Below, in pieces: positions 1 through 7,127 of a DNA stretch of 8,076 bases (within the stretch, counting starts at the first letter, position 1; each line of letters opens with the position of its first letter). The translations under genes and the position numbers were made by a program. Below the pieces are notes generated by a model. It was not told the DNA's origin. It made no database searches and was given only the letters and a program-made list of their open reading frames with translations. The stretch covers positions 1-8,076 of the forward strand of contig CAZTLI010000244.1 in NCBI GenBank assembly GCA_964614375.1. The letters are read 5' to 3'. This DNA comes from CAZTLI01 sp964614375 (lineage in GTDB: Bacteria; Chloroflexota; Anaerolineae; Aggregatilineales; Phototrophicaceae).

Positions 1-1436
1 AATATGGCGATAATATCATTGTGACGGTTGCCGTCAATTCGCCCATCTTCAGCAGCCCCACCACCAGCAGCAATACCTTAGGCGCTGCGACTGCGGGGAT
101 GCTGTTCCCTGCCGATGGACTCAGCAGTGAAGGCGATTGGGTTCGCATCTTGAACGAAGGTGTGCCGGGTTGGATACCGCTGGCTGCGCTCGACCCTTCG
201 ACCAATACCAGCACGCTGCCGATGTTGGGCGCGAATCGCCAAACACCGATGCAGGCCTTCTATTTCACGACGGGTATCGGCGACGCGGCCTGTGCTCAAG
301 CGGAATCGGCGCTGGCGATACAAAGTCCTCAAAATTTGCGGGTGGAATTGACGGTCAATGGCGTAGACATCAGCGTTGGCTCAACGATCTTCTTCCAGTC
401 ACTGCCCAACAATCAAATCAGCATGACGGTGGTTGAAGGCGAAGTCATTACAGTCAATGGCGTGGTCGTCACAGCCGGGCAAACGGTCATCGCCACGATT
501 GACGACGAAGGTCGTATCGTCGGTTGGGGCGAACCCCGCCCCGCGACTGAAGATGAACTGCTCACAGGTCAATTCCTGTTTGGCTCGATGCAGACGTTTA
601 GCGGTCAGGGCGGCGTGACCTTTGAGCAGGTTGGCGATGGGGATGGCGACCCGCTGGAAGGCCCGCTGATTCACATCGTGCAGCCGGGCGAAAATCTCTA
701 TCGCATCGCGCTGCTCTACGACACCAGTATGCAGGGGATTGTCGATGTCAATGGTCTTGCCAATCCGAACGCGATCTTTGTCGGGCAGCGGTTGATTATC
801 CCCAATCCCGGCAGCGGCTTTGTCGGCATACCCGGCCTCACACCGCCCGATACAACCGGTGGCGATGAACCGCTTGTCGATACGACCGGCTGTGGCGGCT
901 TCCGGTTGACATCGCCGCTGGGCAGTGTGCCCTTCGGGAATGTCACCTTCTACTGGGACCCGGCGCCGGGCGCTGCCAGCTATGTCATGACCGTTTATGC
1001 CAACACCGGGAATTCGGTGCTGTCGGTCACGACGACGGATACCTTCTATCCAGTCGATACCTCGCGACAGGGAATCGGTGGCACAGAGGGTTATTCGTGG
1101 GATGTGCGGGCGCTGGACGCGGCGGGGACAGTCATTTGTACGACAGGTCGCACCGGTCTGACGCGCGTCGGCGAACCAACACCAACACCCGGCCCCTTCT
1201 TCGCCAATCTGGATTGTATTAATGGCAGCTACGTCGTCACATGGGGTAATGCCCAACCCGGTGAGCAGGTCACCATCAACTTCACGGACAGCGGTTTTGG
1301 TGTCTATTTCTTTGTGGGCACTGGCCCATCGGGGTCAAAATCGTTCGTCGGCAATGGTTATGCGACGGTAGATGGCACGGTCTCAACCGCGTCGGGCGAT
1401 CTCATCTTCGTCACACTCGGACTCACCTGTCCCTAG
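1..1436 (+). CDS. Paralog A: secreted SH3b / FecR-like / LysM / Fn3-like protein, 5' end outside window
   Basis: The frame is open to the left edge; the 477 visible residues begin YGDNIIVTVAVNSP, matching the stretch in paralogs B-D between the N-terminal domain and SH3b. The gene therefore starts outside the window, and the GTG at 21 is internal. Numbering from that GTG, the order is SH3b (about 1-57, with GDWVRI and GWIPL), a FecR-like beta region (74-175, VNGVDISVGSTI and EGEVITVNGVVVTAGQ), LysM (217-262, IHIVQPGENLYRIA to VGQRLIIPNP), an Fn3-like module (288-382, FYWDPAPGAASY to CTTGRTGLTR) and a terminal beta domain (392-471). Cysteines 91, 291, 373, 399 and 470 match those of B-D. LysM sits where the other copies have a helical linker ending in a Gly-rich run. 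SH3b and LysM commonly bind peptidoglycan or related glycans. No catalytic domain, anchor or LPXTG motif is seen. The protein is probably secreted, as its paralogs have signal peptides; its role is unknown. Confidence 0.9.
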   Translation, partial: YGDNIIVTVAVNSPIFSSPTTSSNTLGAATAGMLFPADGLSSEGDWVRILNEGVPGWIPLAALDPSTNTSTLPMLGANRQTPMQAFYFTTGIGDAACAQAESALAIQSPQNLRVELTVNGVDISVGSTIFFQSLPNNQISMTVVEGEVITVNGVVVTAGQTVIATIDDEGRIVGWGEPRPATEDELLTGQFLFGSMQTFSGQGGVTFEQVGDGDGDPLEGPLIHIVQPGENLYRIALLYDTSMQGIVDVNGLANPNAIFVGQRLIIPNPGSGFVGIPGLTPPDTTGGDEPLVDTTGCGGFRLTSPLGSVPFGNVTFYWDPAPGAASYVMTVYANTGNSVLSVTTTDTFYPVDTSRQGIGGTEGYSWDVRALDAAGTVICTTGRTGLTRVGEPTPTPGPFFANLDCINGSYVVTWGNAQPGEQVTINFTDSGFGVYFFVGTGPSGSKSFVGNGYATVDGTVSTASGDLIFVTLGLTCP

Positions 1437-1451
1437 TCGATATACAACAAG

Positions 1452-1478
1452 AACCCGGTCAAATAGGCCGGGATTTTG
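1452..1478 (+). terminator. Intrinsic terminator after paralog A (weak U-tract)
   Basis: CCCGGTC (1454-1460), a loop AAATA and GGCCGGG (1466-1472) form a 7-bp stem with one T-G wobble. It is followed by ATTTTG, so the T-run is only four bases long and starts one base late. It is the same element as those after the other three paralogs, but the least canonical, so some read-through into paralog B is plausible. Confidence 0.7.
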
Positions 1479-1485
1479 TGTGTTT

Positions 1486-1504
1486 GATAGGGACATGCCC
1501 TATC
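1486..1504. promoter_or_regulatory. Perfect inverted repeat GATAGGG-N5-CCCTATC upstream of paralog B
   Basis: Two 7-base arms match perfectly around the 5-base spacer ACATG, centred about 48 bases before the paralog B start codon. The left arm overlaps TTGATA (1484-1489), which matches five of six bases of the sigma-70 -35 consensus. A poor -10 candidate, TAAGGT (1506-1511), follows at 16-bp spacing. The dyad could be an operator over a promoter or a hairpin in the leader. It lacks a T-run, so it is not a second intrinsic terminator. The promoter reading is weak because the -10 is poor. Confidence 0.4.
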
Positions 1505-1542
1505 GTAAGGTCAATTGTAGTGTTTATCAGAGAGTATGCACC

Positions 1543-3234
1543 ATGATTCGCACCTTCCTTATCGCGCTCATCATCCTGATGGGCGTCAGTATCGTCGCCA
1601 TCGCACAGGATGGCATCTGCCCAACACTCGTGCAGCAAGCATTGGACGCCATCGCCGACAATTGTGGTGGCCTTGACCGCAACATCGCCTGTTATGGTTA
1701 TAATGGGGTCAATGCCGCCTTCACCGAACCTGTCCCGCCCGATTTTTTCACACAGCCTGCGGATAGGACGGGTCTCACCACGGTGCAATCTATCGAGACC
1801 GCGCCCCTCAATATTGAAGCTGACACATGGGGTGTCGCCGTGATGAGCGTGCAGGCCAACGTGCCCAACACGCTGCCCGGTCAAGCGGTGGTGTTCCTGT
1901 TAATTGGGGATGCACGGGTCGAAAACGCCGTGCCGTCCGATGAAGCCTTCATCGCCGCCGACCCGGTAGCGATAGAAACCACTGTCGCCGCCAACATTCG
2001 CAGCGGCCCCAGCCTCAATCACAACGTCATCGCCAGCGCGCCGCCGGGCACGCCCCTTGAAGCCGATGGACGCAGCGCCGATGGCGCGTGGTATCGGGTG
2101 GTGTTCAACGGGATTCCCGGTTGGGTCAGCCTCAGCACGATTAGTACCGCCGCTGGTCTGACAGAACTACCTGCGATTACCGATGGCAATCGGTCGCCGA
2201 TGCAAGCCTTTTACTTTAATACAGGTCCCGGTCAGCCGCACTGTAATGAAGCGCCCAATTCAGTCGTCATCCAGGGGCCGCGCGGCATCACCGTCAATCT
2301 GTCGGTCAATGGCGCGGACATTTCGATAGGTTCGACTATCGTCCTGACCGACAACGGCGATGGCACATTCCAATTATGGGTGCTGGATGGACACGCGCAA
2401 ATCGGCGAACTGACTGTTCCCGCGGGCTTCACCATCACGGGCACATTTGATGAAGATGGCAATATCGTCCTCGATGCGTGGACGGATTTGCGCCCCATGA
2501 CACAGGATGAATTGGATCAATTCCAGTGGCTGGAAGGTCTGGATGGGATTTTGCTGAATTATCAAATTCAAATCCCCACATTGGAAGACATCGCCCGCAT
2601 TTTAGCAGCCATTTCGGGCGGTGGTGGCGGCATTGTCGCAGGGGGAACGGGCCGTTCGGCTGTTGATGAGGTGAATTGCACCGGGTTTATCCCCACCTCG
2701 CCTATCGGACGCTTGCCCTATGAAACGGTTGGGTTCTACTGGAATCCCGCCGGCGGCGCGACGCATTATCAGGTCAATGTGTATAGTGGCGATGGCGACA
2801 GTGTGGTTAGTTCGGCACTGGTGCCCGCGCCGCAAACGTCAACGGCCTTTGATGTGGCGGGTTTTGGTGGTGGCGATGCGTTCTCATGGGATGTGACGGC
2901 GCTGTTTAATGGTGAAGCAGCCTGCACCACCGGACGCGCGACGTTGACCCGCGACCCCGCGCCCGAAGCGGAAACCCCAGCCGTGCCGATTACAGGCAGT
3001 CTCTACTGCGCCAATGAATATGTCGTTGGCTTCGCCTGGGATAATCTGGCTCAAGGCGCGGTACTGACGATTTACTACTGGATCAATAACGAGCCGGGTG
3101 GTGTCGTCGGGGGTCTCACCGGCACAGCGGGCACGCACACGTTTAATAACGGTGGCTACCCCGTGAACCATGTGGTGTTCGTCACGTCGGACGGGCAAAT
3201 GGTCAATATCCCCGGCAGCGTCACCTGCGGTTAA
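1543..3234 (+). CDS. Paralog B: secreted SH3b / FecR-like / Fn3-like protein
   Basis: This 563-aa protein has a signal peptide (MIRTFLIALIILMGVSIVAIA, probable cut before QDG). The ATG at 1543 is chosen because the signal peptide starts there and aligns with the paralogs; the open frame runs back into paralog A only by chance. A weak AGAGAG lies 8 bases upstream. Order: a three-cysteine N-terminal domain (26-130; C26, C41, C50; then WGVAVMSVQANVPNTLPGQ), SH3b (143-202, with WYRVVF and GWVSL), a FecR-like beta region (216-318, C234), a helical linker (322-358) ending in a Gly-rich run, an Fn3-like module (376-470; C379 and C461 in CTTGR) and a C-terminal beta domain (483-563; C489, C562). The body is closest to paralog C, but the last about 75 residues differ strongly from A and C (YYWINNEPGGVVGG) and the protein ends TCG instead of CP. 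No enzyme motif or anchor is seen. Probably an exported wall- or glycan-associated protein; function unknown. Confidence 0.93.
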   Translation: MIRTFLIALIILMGVSIVAIAQDGICPTLVQQALDAIADNCGGLDRNIACYGYNGVNAAFTEPVPPDFFTQPADRTGLTTVQSIETAPLNIEADTWGVAVMSVQANVPNTLPGQAVVFLLIGDARVENAVPSDEAFIAADPVAIETTVAANIRSGPSLNHNVIASAPPGTPLEADGRSADGAWYRVVFNGIPGWVSLSTISTAAGLTELPAITDGNRSPMQAFYFNTGPGQPHCNEAPNSVVIQGPRGITVNLSVNGADISIGSTIVLTDNGDGTFQLWVLDGHAQIGELTVPAGFTITGTFDEDGNIVLDAWTDLRPMTQDELDQFQWLEGLDGILLNYQIQIPTLEDIARILAAISGGGGGIVAGGTGRSAVDEVNCTGFIPTSPIGRLPYETVGFYWNPAGGATHYQVNVYSGDGDSVVSSALVPAPQTSTAFDVAGFGGGDAFSWDVTALFNGEAACTTGRATLTRDPAPEAETPAVPITGSLYCANEYVVGFAWDNLAQGAVLTIYYWINNEPGGVVGGLTGTAGTHTFNNGGYPVNHVVFVTSDGQMVNIPGSVTCG

Positions 3235-3241
3235 CACATTT

Positions 3242-3271
3242 AACCCGGTCTATTCACAGGCCGGGTTTTTT
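3242..3271 (+). terminator. Intrinsic terminator after paralog B
   Basis: AACCCGGTC (3242-3250) pairs with GGCCGGGTT (3259-3267) around the loop TATTCACA: nine pairs including one T-G wobble. The run of six T at 3266-3271 overlaps the foot of the stem. It begins 8 bases after the stop codon and has the shape of a strong intrinsic terminator, so B and C are probably separate transcripts. Confidence 0.88.
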
Positions 3272-3306
3272 GTTCCGCTTTCGCCCACCAGAAATCGGAT
3301 TCGGCG

Positions 3307-3312
3307 TATAAT
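3307..3312 (+). promoter_or_regulatory. Candidate -10 box of the paralog C promoter (TATAAT)
   Basis: A perfect TATAAT lies 37 bases before the paralog C start codon, downstream of the paralog B terminator and inside an AT-rich stretch. No convincing -35 is found 16-18 bases upstream (the bases there are C-rich), and there is no extended -10 TG. The position, after a terminator and before a good ribosome binding site, is the main support. Confidence 0.5.
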
Positions 3313-3324
3313 TAAAATACACTG

Positions 3325-3349
3325 AATCATAGATGAGAGGGGAATCCCT
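3325..3349 (+). promoter_or_regulatory. Ribosome binding site and conserved leader of paralog C
   Basis: The leader has AATCATAG (3325-3332) and then a purine-rich Shine-Dalgarno, GAGAGGGGA (3335-3343), six bases before the ATG. The same pair, AATCATAG followed 4-5 bases later by GAGGGGA, precedes paralog D at 5347-5366. This fixes the starts of both genes and shows that the leader was copied along with the gene. Confidence 0.75.
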
Positions 3350-5056
3350 ATGTCTAAACCTCGCCTGTTATTCCTATGTGTGCTCTTTCTAGCCGGACTC
3401 GCGCTCACGGTCACGGTTATCGCGCAGGGCGGCGATACCTGCCCGGCACTGGTTGAACAGGCCCTGCAAGCGGTAGGCGACAACTGCGGTGACCTCTCGC
3501 GCAATTCGGCCTGTTATGGCTTTAATCGCGTGGATGCGACCTTCACCGAACCGGTTGAAGCGGGTTTTTTCTCGCACCCTGCGGATACGGCTGGTCTCAC
3601 GACTGTCCAGACGATACAGACAGCCGCCCTCGACCCCGCGACCGAGACATGGGGTGTGGCGGTCATGAGTGTGCAGGCCAATGTGCCCAATACGCTGCCC
3701 GGTCAGGCCGTGATTTTCATGCTGATTGGCGATGCGCGGGTGGAAAATGCCGTCGCGCCTGATGCGGCCTTTGCGCCAGCAGAAGAACCGATTGCGATTA
3801 CCGTGATTGCTGCTGCCGCCAATATTCGTTCATTCCCATCGCCGAATGCCAATGTATTAGGCACAGCTTCCGATGGCACGGCATTTGAAACCGACGGACG
3901 CAGCGCCGATGGCGAATGGTATCGCATTATCTTCAACGACGGCCCCGCGTGGATCAATCGCGCCGTCGTCGGGCAAGCCGCTGGGTTAGCCGATTTGCCC
4001 GTCATCAGCGATAGCAACCGTTCGCCGATGCAGGCCTTCTATTTCAATACGGGGCCGGGGCAGCCACAGTGTAATGAAGCGCCCAATTCGGTTGTCATTC
4101 AAGGGCCAGGTAATGTCGTCGTTGACCTCAATGTCAATGGCGCAGACATTAGAATCGGTTCAACCGTTGCGCTGATAGATAACGGTGACGGCACAATTCA
4201 ACTGTATGTACTGGATGGTGGCGCACAAATTGGTGAATTGATTATTCCCGCAGGTTTCACCATTACCGCCAGCATCGACGAAGATGGCAATATCATCCCC
4301 GGCTCATGGACAGCCCTGCGCCCGATGACTGCCGATGAATTGATGCAGTTTGAATCGCTGGAAAATGTTAATGCGACCATCCTCAACTATCCCATCCGCA
4401 TCCCCACACTGGACGAAATCGCCCGCACGCTAGCGGCCATTTCCAGCGGTGGCGGTGGCGGGTCTGTTCAGGGTGGCACAGGGCAGTCGGCAGTCCGTCA
4501 GGTCAATTGTCGTGGTTTCGCCCCCACATCGCCGATTGGACGCCTGCCCTATGAAGTGGTCACGTTCTACTGGAATCCTGCCAACGGCGCGACCCACTAT
4601 CGCCTGAACATCTATGCGGGCGGTTCAAACAGCGTCGTGGGGTCGTTCACGGTCAATGCGCCGCAAACCTCGTTCTCAGTCGATTCTGGTGGATTGGGTG
4701 GCGGCCCGGAATTTTCGTGGGATGTGACGGCGCTGTATAATGGCGAAGAAGCCTGTACCACCGGACGCGCCACCATGACCCGCGATAATCCGCCCGAAAA
4801 TGTGAGCACACAACCCTTCACAGCGACCATTTCGTGCTCTGGCGCCAACTATGTGATTTCGTGGGCGAATGCACAACCGGGCGAAGCGGTGACAATTTCG
4901 TTCTCGGATACGAGCTTTGGCGTCTTCTTCCATGTGGGAATGGGGCCATCTGGCTCGAAGTCGTTCCCCTCGTTTGGCTATCCAACAGCGGGCGGTTCAA
5001 TCACCACCGCATCCGGCGGATTTTCGCCTGTATCGTCGGGAGTGAGCTGCCCCTAG
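3350..5056 (+). CDS. Paralog C: secreted SH3b / FecR-like / Fn3-like protein
   Basis: This 568-aa protein starts at an ATG behind a good Shine-Dalgarno. Its signal peptide is residues 1-25 (hydrophobic core LLFLCVLFLAGLALTVTV, probable cut after VIA). Order: a three-cysteine N-terminal domain (31-135; C31, C46, C55; then WGVAVMSVQANVPNTLPGQ), SH3b (148-208; ANIRSFPSPNANVLG, EWYRIIF, AWINR), a FecR-like beta region (224-328, C241), a helical linker (328-366) followed by a run of five Gly, an Fn3-like module (384-478; FYWNPANGATHY, C387, C469 in CTTGR) and a terminal beta domain (489-568; C496, C567). Residues 1-480 track paralog B closely, but the terminal domain matches paralog A (NAQPGE, FGV, GPSGSKSF), so the protein is a mosaic. 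No catalytic residues, C-terminal membrane segment or sorting motif are seen. Likely exported and wall- or glycan-associated; function unknown. Confidence 0.94.
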   Translation: MSKPRLLFLCVLFLAGLALTVTVIAQGGDTCPALVEQALQAVGDNCGDLSRNSACYGFNRVDATFTEPVEAGFFSHPADTAGLTTVQTIQTAALDPATETWGVAVMSVQANVPNTLPGQAVIFMLIGDARVENAVAPDAAFAPAEEPIAITVIAAAANIRSFPSPNANVLGTASDGTAFETDGRSADGEWYRIIFNDGPAWINRAVVGQAAGLADLPVISDSNRSPMQAFYFNTGPGQPQCNEAPNSVVIQGPGNVVVDLNVNGADIRIGSTVALIDNGDGTIQLYVLDGGAQIGELIIPAGFTITASIDEDGNIIPGSWTALRPMTADELMQFESLENVNATILNYPIRIPTLDEIARTLAAISSGGGGGSVQGGTGQSAVRQVNCRGFAPTSPIGRLPYEVVTFYWNPANGATHYRLNIYAGGSNSVVGSFTVNAPQTSFSVDSGGLGGGPEFSWDVTALYNGEEACTTGRATMTRDNPPENVSTQPFTATISCSGANYVISWANAQPGEAVTISFSDTSFGVFFHVGMGPSGSKSFPSFGYPTAGGSITTASGGFSPVSSGVSCP

Positions 5057-5083
5057 TCTAAATCGCCATCCACAGCTAATTAT

Positions 5084-5110
5084 ACCCGGTCTAGCATAGG
5101 CCGGGTTTTT
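5084..5110 (+). terminator. Intrinsic terminator after paralog C
   Basis: ACCCGGTCTA (5084-5093) pairs with TAGGCCGGGT (5097-5106) around the loop GCA, with one T-G wobble, followed by a T-run to 5110. The 26 bases at 5085-5110 are identical to 7128-7153 after paralog D. Confidence 0.88.
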
Positions 5111-5369
5111 GATTTCGGGATTCTAACGTTCTCTTGGTAGCTGTACTGCATGGAACGCTTTATACTCCCCCTATTCGTCAGCCATAGTAATACACTGATT
5201 GCGAGTCAGCAAAAGCTCGATTCTTGAAGCAAGTGGTTAACCTTTAACCTGAAATACTGATTGCTGAAATGCCAGCGCCGCCTCTTACGGCGATAAGTTT
5301 GTTTCACTGTGACTGCTTTTTCTACGAATACTCAAGATGGTAATGTAATCATAGGGTTGGAGGGGACTC
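5111..5369. other. Long intergenic leader upstream of paralog D; no gene seen
   Basis: No credible reading frame is found here; a minus-strand frame entering from paralog D is a shadow. Visible elements are the repeat ACTGATTGC at 5194-5202 and 5256-5264, the palindrome GGTTAACC (5235-5242) followed by a second TTTAACC, a small hairpin CGCCG/CGGCG (5276-5280 with 5288-5292), and the dyad TCACTGTGA (5304-5312). A weak promoter candidate is TTCACT (5303-5308), an 18-bp spacer and AATACT (5327-5332). Another -10-like TATACT at 5161-5166 has no well-spaced -35. None of these is a recognised regulatory RNA or operator. Confidence 0.4.
5347..5369 (+). promoter_or_regulatory. Ribosome binding site and conserved leader of paralog D
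   Basis: AATCATAG (5347-5354) is followed by GGAGGGGA (5359-5366), a near-ideal Shine-Dalgarno three bases after which the ATG begins. The core GGAGG ends six bases before the start codon. The motif pair matches the leader of paralog C and fixes this start. Confidence 0.8.
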
Positions 5370-7106
5370 ATGAGGCGTTTGATGTATCTGACCATGATTT
5401 GTGTTGTATTGCTGTTGGGTGTTGTGGGGAGTCCATCGCTAGCACAGGACGATAGCTGTCCGGCGTTGGTCGAGCAGGCGTTGTCGGCGATAGGCAACAA
5501 CTGCGGTGGCATGGCGCGCAACTCGGTTTGTTATGGCTTCAACCGGGTGGACGCCACATTTAACACCACCGTAGACGCGGGCTTTTTCTCGCAACCCGCC
5601 GACACCGCCGATTTAGTTATGGTGCAAAGTCTGCAAACCGCGCCAATGGATACCATTCAGCAGACGTGGGGTGCGGCGGTGCTGAATGTGCAAGCCAACG
5701 TGCCCAATACACTACCCGGTCAGGCGGTGGTGTTCTTGCTGCTGGGGGATGCCCATGTCGAAAATGCCACCCCGCTGGAGTCTGCATTCACCCCTGTTGA
5801 CCCCGTGACCACACAAATTGTGACTGCTGCCAATATCCGCAGCGGCCCCGGTACCCATACCAATGTCATCGGCAGTGTGCCCGCCGGGATACTCTTAGCG
5901 GTTGATGGCATCAGCCCAGACAACGAATGGTATCGGGTGGTGTACTATAATGGGCTTGGCTGGATTCACCGCAGTGTCATCTCGCCTGTAGACGGCCTAC
6001 CCGTTATCAGTGAATCGACACGCGGCGTCATGCAATCGTTTTACTTCAGCACGGGCACGGGTCAATCAGCCTGTAACGAAGCAGCGGGCTTACTGGTGGT
6101 GCAGGGGCCGCGCGGGATTCAGGTTGATTTGACGGTCAATGGCGCGGAGATTGCCATCGGCTCGACTATTGCCCTGACCACCAGCGACAGCACTTTGCAT
6201 CTGTATGTGCTGGATGGACAGGCCATCGTCAGCGGCGGCCTCATCATTCCGGCAGGATTCGCGATTAGCGCGTCGTTGGATGCGAGCAGCACCGTCGTTC
6301 CCGGTTCATGGACGAATACCCGTCCGATGAACGAAACGGACTTGAGCTTATTCCGGTCATTGGAATCAGTTGATTCAACCGTGCTCAATTATGCCATCCA
6401 ACCGCCGACGCAGGAACAAATTACACAAACGACCAATGCCCTATCCGGTGGCACATCGGGCACAATTTCCGGCAGGACATCCAATTCCGCGATAGATGCC
6501 GTGAATTGTGACGGTTTTATCGTGACCTCGCCCATTGGTGCATTGCCCTATGGCGCAGTATCGTTTTACTGGAATCCGGCAGTCGGTGCGACGCAGTACC
6601 GGGTGTCGATTTACAGTCCGACGGCGGTCGGCGCGGTGAACACGCTGCTGGTTGATGGGTCGCGCACATCGGTTGATGTCGATGCGGCTAATCTCGGTGG
6701 TGGGAATGCCTTCTCATGGGAGGTGACGGCGCTGTTTAATGGGCAGGACGCTTGCACCACCGGACGCGCCGCGCTAACCCGTGCTGCTGGTCCCGATGTT
6801 GTTGGGGGTGGTGCTGCGCCTGTTACGGGTGATGCGGGAATAGACTTGCAGACCACAGCGCCATCCGGTTTCACATTTCGCGTACAATGTTTGGTCACAA
6901 ACTGGGTATTCTCGTGGTCAAATGCCCAACCCGCTGATACCATCACCGTCCAATTTGGCAATGCCATAGATATGGGCACGCGCTTCGGTTCAGGGGCATC
7001 CGGCTCAATATCGACACCCTGGAGTTGGCCTGTAGACTATTTTAACGCCACCACCACGTCGGGCGATAATGTGACAATTAACGCCGCCAGTTTGTGGTGT
7101 CCATAA
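5370..7106 (+). CDS. Paralog D: secreted SH3b / FecR-like / Fn3-like protein, most diverged copy
   Basis: This 578-aa protein has a signal peptide of about 25 residues (hydrophobic LTMICVVLLLGVVG, probable cut SLA before QDD). Order: a three-cysteine N-terminal domain (30-134; C30, C45, C54; then WGAAVLNVQANVPNTLPGQ), SH3b (149-206; AANIRSGPGTHTNVIG, EWYRVV, GWIHR), a FecR-like beta region (217-320, C235), a linker (321-375) rich in Thr, Ser and Gly, an Fn3-like module (377-471; FYWNPAVGATQY, C380, C462 in CTTGR), a longer Gly/Pro/Thr spacer (472-500) and a terminal beta domain (500-578; C507, C577). All eight cysteines of B and C are present. The acidic loops of B and C in the FecR-like region (DNGDGT, DEDGN) are replaced by TSDSTL and DASSTV. 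The terminal domain keeps SWSNAQP and the final CP but is otherwise its own type. No enzyme motif or anchor is visible. Probably an exported binding or structural protein of unknown function. Confidence 0.93.
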   Translation: MRRLMYLTMICVVLLLGVVGSPSLAQDDSCPALVEQALSAIGNNCGGMARNSVCYGFNRVDATFNTTVDAGFFSQPADTADLVMVQSLQTAPMDTIQQTWGAAVLNVQANVPNTLPGQAVVFLLLGDAHVENATPLESAFTPVDPVTTQIVTAANIRSGPGTHTNVIGSVPAGILLAVDGISPDNEWYRVVYYNGLGWIHRSVISPVDGLPVISESTRGVMQSFYFSTGTGQSACNEAAGLLVVQGPRGIQVDLTVNGAEIAIGSTIALTTSDSTLHLYVLDGQAIVSGGLIIPAGFAISASLDASSTVVPGSWTNTRPMNETDLSLFRSLESVDSTVLNYAIQPPTQEQITQTTNALSGGTSGTISGRTSNSAIDAVNCDGFIVTSPIGALPYGAVSFYWNPAVGATQYRVSIYSPTAVGAVNTLLVDGSRTSVDVDAANLGGGNAFSWEVTALFNGQDACTTGRAALTRAAGPDVVGGGAAPVTGDAGIDLQTTAPSGFTFRVQCLVTNWVFSWSNAQPADTITVQFGNAIDMGTRFGSGASGSISTPWSWPVDYFNATTTSGDNVTINAASLWCP

Positions 7107-7127
7107 ATTCCCCTGCTTCAGTTTGCG

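Noticed and set aside
21..23. GTG at 21 as the start of paralog A
   Set aside because: The frame is open upstream to the window edge and the residues before it align with the interior of the paralogs. There is no signal peptide or Shine-Dalgarno.
399..1256. Long minus-strand open frame (285 codons) opposite paralog A
   Set aside because: It is antisense to a gene with clear domains, shows no recognisable domain and has the Arg/His-rich composition typical of a shadow frame.
1372..1542. Upstream extension of paralog B to an ATG at 1372 inside paralog A
   Set aside because: It would overlap the end of A, run through the A terminator and put 57 unrelated residues before a good signal peptide. 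The start at 1543 aligns with C and D.
6611..6979. Minus-strand frame opposite the end of paralog D
   Set aside because: It is a shadow of the conserved Fn3-like and C-terminal region. Similar frames appear opposite the other paralogs because the sense strands are homologous.
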